Shown here: one piece after another, positions 61,875 through 64,000 of the stretch | How positions within the stretch are numbered: position 1 is the stretch's first letter | Layout of the letters: each line of letters begins with the position of its first letter | NCBI RefSeq assembly: GCF_024734075.1 | Contig: NZ_CP102850.1 | Span: 3,596,001-3,660,000, forward strand | DNA from: Gordonia mangrovi | Lineage (GTDB): Bacteria; Actinomycetota; Actinomycetes; Mycobacteriales; Mycobacteriaceae | DNA length: 64,000 nt | Reading direction: 5' to 3' | The notes under the pieces: model-generated | The model's database searches: none | Told to the model about the DNA's origin: nothing | What the model saw: the letters and a program-made list of their open reading frames with translations, nothing else | Made by a program: the position numbers and the translations under genes

Positions 61875-63995
61875 CTAGCGCACACCTCCGGAATGGGGTT
61901 GGGGCTTGGCCATGTGTTTGCTGGCATATGATTCTGCGGTGGAGTCAGCGGGGACCTCCAGGGCGCTGGGCGCGTCTTCCTCAGACTGGTCCGTCGCTCC
62001 GTCCGTAGGAACCGCATTCGACGGCTTTGCGAACCGGCCGCGCACCAATCGGTCGACCGCTCGCGCGCCGTCCCGGGTCGCCCCGGAGATGCCTTCAGGG
62101 TTGAAGATCGCAGTCAGGATCAAGCCAAGTCCGGCGATGAGGTTGAAAATCACCACCGCGTTGTCGGCGTAGATGTAGCTCTCGTACACGTAGAACGAGA
62201 GGCCGCCAGCGGCAATCGCTCCGGCGGCCAGCGATCCCGAGATGCTGGTGATGCCCCCGACATACGCGATCGCGAGGATGCCTACCGACGACAGCGCGTC
62301 GAACGGACCGCTGACCTGGGTCTGCTGGTATGCCATGAGGCACCCTGCGAGCCCGGCCAGGAAGGCGGAGAACCCGAACGCCATGAACTTTGTCGATGCG
62401 ATGTTGATTCCGGATGCGGCAGCCGACCGTTCGTTGGCGCGCATCGCGAGCATCCGCAAGCCTGTTTGCCGACGACGGAGGTTGGCGACGCCCAAAGCGG
62501 AGACTGCAAGCACGACGACGCACATGATGCCGAACTGCGGAGTACCGACGACCGCGCCTTGAACGAAACCGAGATTGAAGCCGAAGATTTCAGGCTGGGG
62601 GACCTTGGCGCCCGACGAACCACCGGTGTATTTGGGGTTGTTGAAGAAGAAGGTCTCGATGGCGTAACCGCCGGCCAGTGTGATGATAGCGAGGTTTACG
62701 CCCCGCACTCGAAGTGCGGGCGTAGCGGCAATGACGCCGACAACCGACGCAACCAGCGCTGCGATGATGGGGGCGAAGGGGAAGGGGATCCCGACCTTGG
62801 TGGCCAGGTAGGCGACCATGTAGGCGGCCACGCCCGCCATTGCGAGTTGGAACAACGAGATTTGTCCGACGTAGCCGGTCAGGACGACCAGTGACAGACA
62901 GACAAGAGCCGCGATGATGGAGTTGATCGCCGCAACGCGAAGTCCGCTGCCCATCACTAGAAACAGGAGGCCGAGGATGACGAAAAATGCTGCGCCGGAA
63001 TATACGCCGATGCGACCCGGGGGTGGAGCGGACGGGAGTCGGGCCTCAAGCGACATGTCGCGGGTCGGAATCGATTTACCGACAAAGACGATCGCGATGA
63101 TGATCACGATGAAGGGGAGCGCGTCCTGAGCACCGACGGCAGGGAACCAGGAGAGCTTGCTGGGCAACTCGACCAGAAGCCCCTGCGTCATCCCGATGAG
63201 GATTGCGGCCACTGCGGTGATGATGAACGATGTGAATCGGCCCAGAAGTGCAGCCGCAAGCGCCGGGATGATCAAGAGACTGAACGCGGTCGGGGTCAGT
63301 TGCGTCAGAGGCCCAATCAGAATTCCGGCGACGCCGGCGAGCACGGAAGCCATCACCCAGTTGACACCGGCCTGGAAGTCCGGGGAGAACCCAAGCAGGA
63401 TCGCGCCCTGCTCGTTTTCGGCTGAAGCGCGGGTGGCGAGTCCGAATCGCGTGTATCGGAAGAAGGCTGCCAGCACCACTGCCAGGACAATGCTGATCGC
63501 GGCCAGGACGAACTGGTCGATACCGATCTGCGCGCCGAGCACTTCCACCGTGCCCGTGTCCGGCAAAAGCTTGGGAACCGACACAGTCGTGGTGCCGAAC
63601 CGATAGCCGACCACTGCCTGAAGCAGCAACATGTACCCGATTGTTGCCACTACGCGCGCGAGCATCGGGGCTGTACGTAGCGGCCGCAAGATGAGGAAAT
63701 GCAATATCAAACCAAGGGCCGCAGCAGTGAACAGCGAAAGTATCAGCGACACTGCAGTGTTGGCGCCGGTGGAGTCGCCGACCTGAATGCCGCTGGGCAA
63801 CCCCGGGACGGGGAGCATGTAGATGCCTGTTGTCTTGAGTTGATACCAGACGTACGCGACGTACATCGCGATTGCGCCCTGGGAGAAGTTGACCACGCCG
63901 GAACCGCGGTAACCGAGCAGAACGCCGATCGCAAGCATGCCGAGCACTGCGCCCGAACCCATGCCGAGGAGGGCGAAGATTACATAATTGGACAT
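61875..63995 (-). CDS. Fused LivH-LivM permease
   Basis: 706 aa, ATG 63995. The N-terminal half is LivH-like (LLGYRGSGVVNFSQGAIAMY; RFGLATRASAENEQGAILLG) and the C-terminal half LivM-like (GYVGQISLFQLAMAGVAAYM; GLRMLAMRANERSAAASGIN), with about 17 membrane segments in total. Fused permeases are common in actinobacteria. Its product would form the membrane channel with LivF and LivG. A periplasmic binding protein is not in the window and may lie further right. Confidence 0.93.
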   Translation of the reverse strand: MSNYVIFALLGMGSGAVLGMLAIGVLLGYRGSGVVNFSQGAIAMYVAYVWYQLKTTGIYMLPVPGLPSGIQVGDSTGANTAVSLILSLFTAAALGLILHFLILRPLRTAPMLARVVATIGYMLLLQAVVGYRFGTTTVSVPKLLPDTGTVEVLGAQIGIDQFVLAAISIVLAVVLAAFFRYTRFGLATRASAENEQGAILLGFSPDFQAGVNWVMASVLAGVAGILIGPLTQLTPTAFSLLIIPALAAALLGRFTSFIITAVAAILIGMTQGLLVELPSKLSWFPAVGAQDALPFIVIIIAIVFVGKSIPTRDMSLEARLPSAPPPGRIGVYSGAAFFVILGLLFLVMGSGLRVAAINSIIAALVCLSLVVLTGYVGQISLFQLAMAGVAAYMVAYLATKVGIPFPFAPIIAALVASVVGVIAATPALRVRGVNLAIITLAGGYAIETFFFNNPKYTGGSSGAKVPQPEIFGFNLGFVQGAVVGTPQFGIMCVVVLAVSALGVANLRRRQTGLRMLAMRANERSAAASGINIASTKFMAFGFSAFLAGLAGCLMAYQQTQVSGPFDALSSVGILAIAYVGGITSISGSLAAGAIAAGGLSFYVYESYIYADNAVVIFNLIAGLGLILTAIFNPEGISGATRDGARAVDRLVRGRFAKPSNAVPTDGATDQSEEDAPSALEVPADSTAESYASKHMAKPQPHSGGVR

Positions 63996-64000
63996 CGTCA

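Overview
The window is about 64 kb of high-GC actinobacterial DNA. Several features point to the Mycobacteriales (Mycobacterium, Gordonia or Rhodococcus relatives). These are a close CtpF-type P-ATPase, a mycofactocin-type short-chain dehydrogenase (SDR), an F420-type luciferase-like oxidoreductase, FadE pairs, an Ltp2/DUF35-like thiolase pair, an FprB-type ferredoxin reductase and a proline/glycine-rich membrane protein. The genus cannot be fixed from this sequence alone.

Layout. (1) 1-8.5 kb is housekeeping or envelope DNA: the 3' end of an NHL-repeat protein, a secreted protein, a PGYGQQ-repeat membrane protein, a secreted DUF1254/DUF1214 protein and ctpF. (2) 8.5-12.4 kb is a scarred junction: a truncated alpha/beta hydrolase, unrecognised broken reading frames, tRNA-Lys, a small hypothetical gene, a tRNA-Glu/Asp/Phe cluster and a decayed IS3-type transposase. 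(3) 12.4-57 kb is a large catabolic island. It holds two acyl-CoA synthetases, five acyl-CoA dehydrogenases, four crotonase-fold proteins, two hotdog hydratases, two intact thiolase-family genes plus one broken, several SDRs, a CoA-transferase/racemase, a 2,4-dienoyl-CoA-reductase-like flavoenzyme, a P450 with ferredoxin and an FprB-like reductase, an amidohydrolase, a thioesterase, a kinase/DUF6285 pair and an Fe3+-type ABC importer. A TetR gene lies at one edge and a MarR gene at the other. (4) 57-60 kb is a second scar: a broken mycofactocin-type SDR, a complete IS110 transposase, an IS21-like fragment and a P450 tail. (5) 60.3-64 kb is a branched-chain-amino-acid-type ABC transporter (LivF, LivG and a fused LivH-LivM permease).

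How it may work together (inference). A hydrophobic carboxylic acid or alcohol is imported, oxidised by the P450 and the SDR/LLM enzymes and activated to a CoA thioester. It is then shortened by several rounds of beta-oxidation. The racemase, dienoyl-CoA reductase and paired FadE/Ltp2-like module suit a methyl-branched, isoprenoid or alicyclic skeleton. The kinase plus DUF6285 pair suggests a step through a phosphorylated hydroxyacyl-CoA, as in the levulinate (LvaAB) pathway. The substrate cannot be named from sequence.

The most interesting signal is non-coding. A 20-bp semi-palindrome of the form TTAGTC-N8-GACTAA recurs in the intergenic regions of the island, mostly 35-50 nt from a start codon and in both orientations relative to genes. 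It looks like the operator of an undescribed island-wide regulon, with the MarR or TetR gene as candidate regulator. Several island genes are broken by single-base indels or a stop codon, so the pathway may be decaying or partly redundant.
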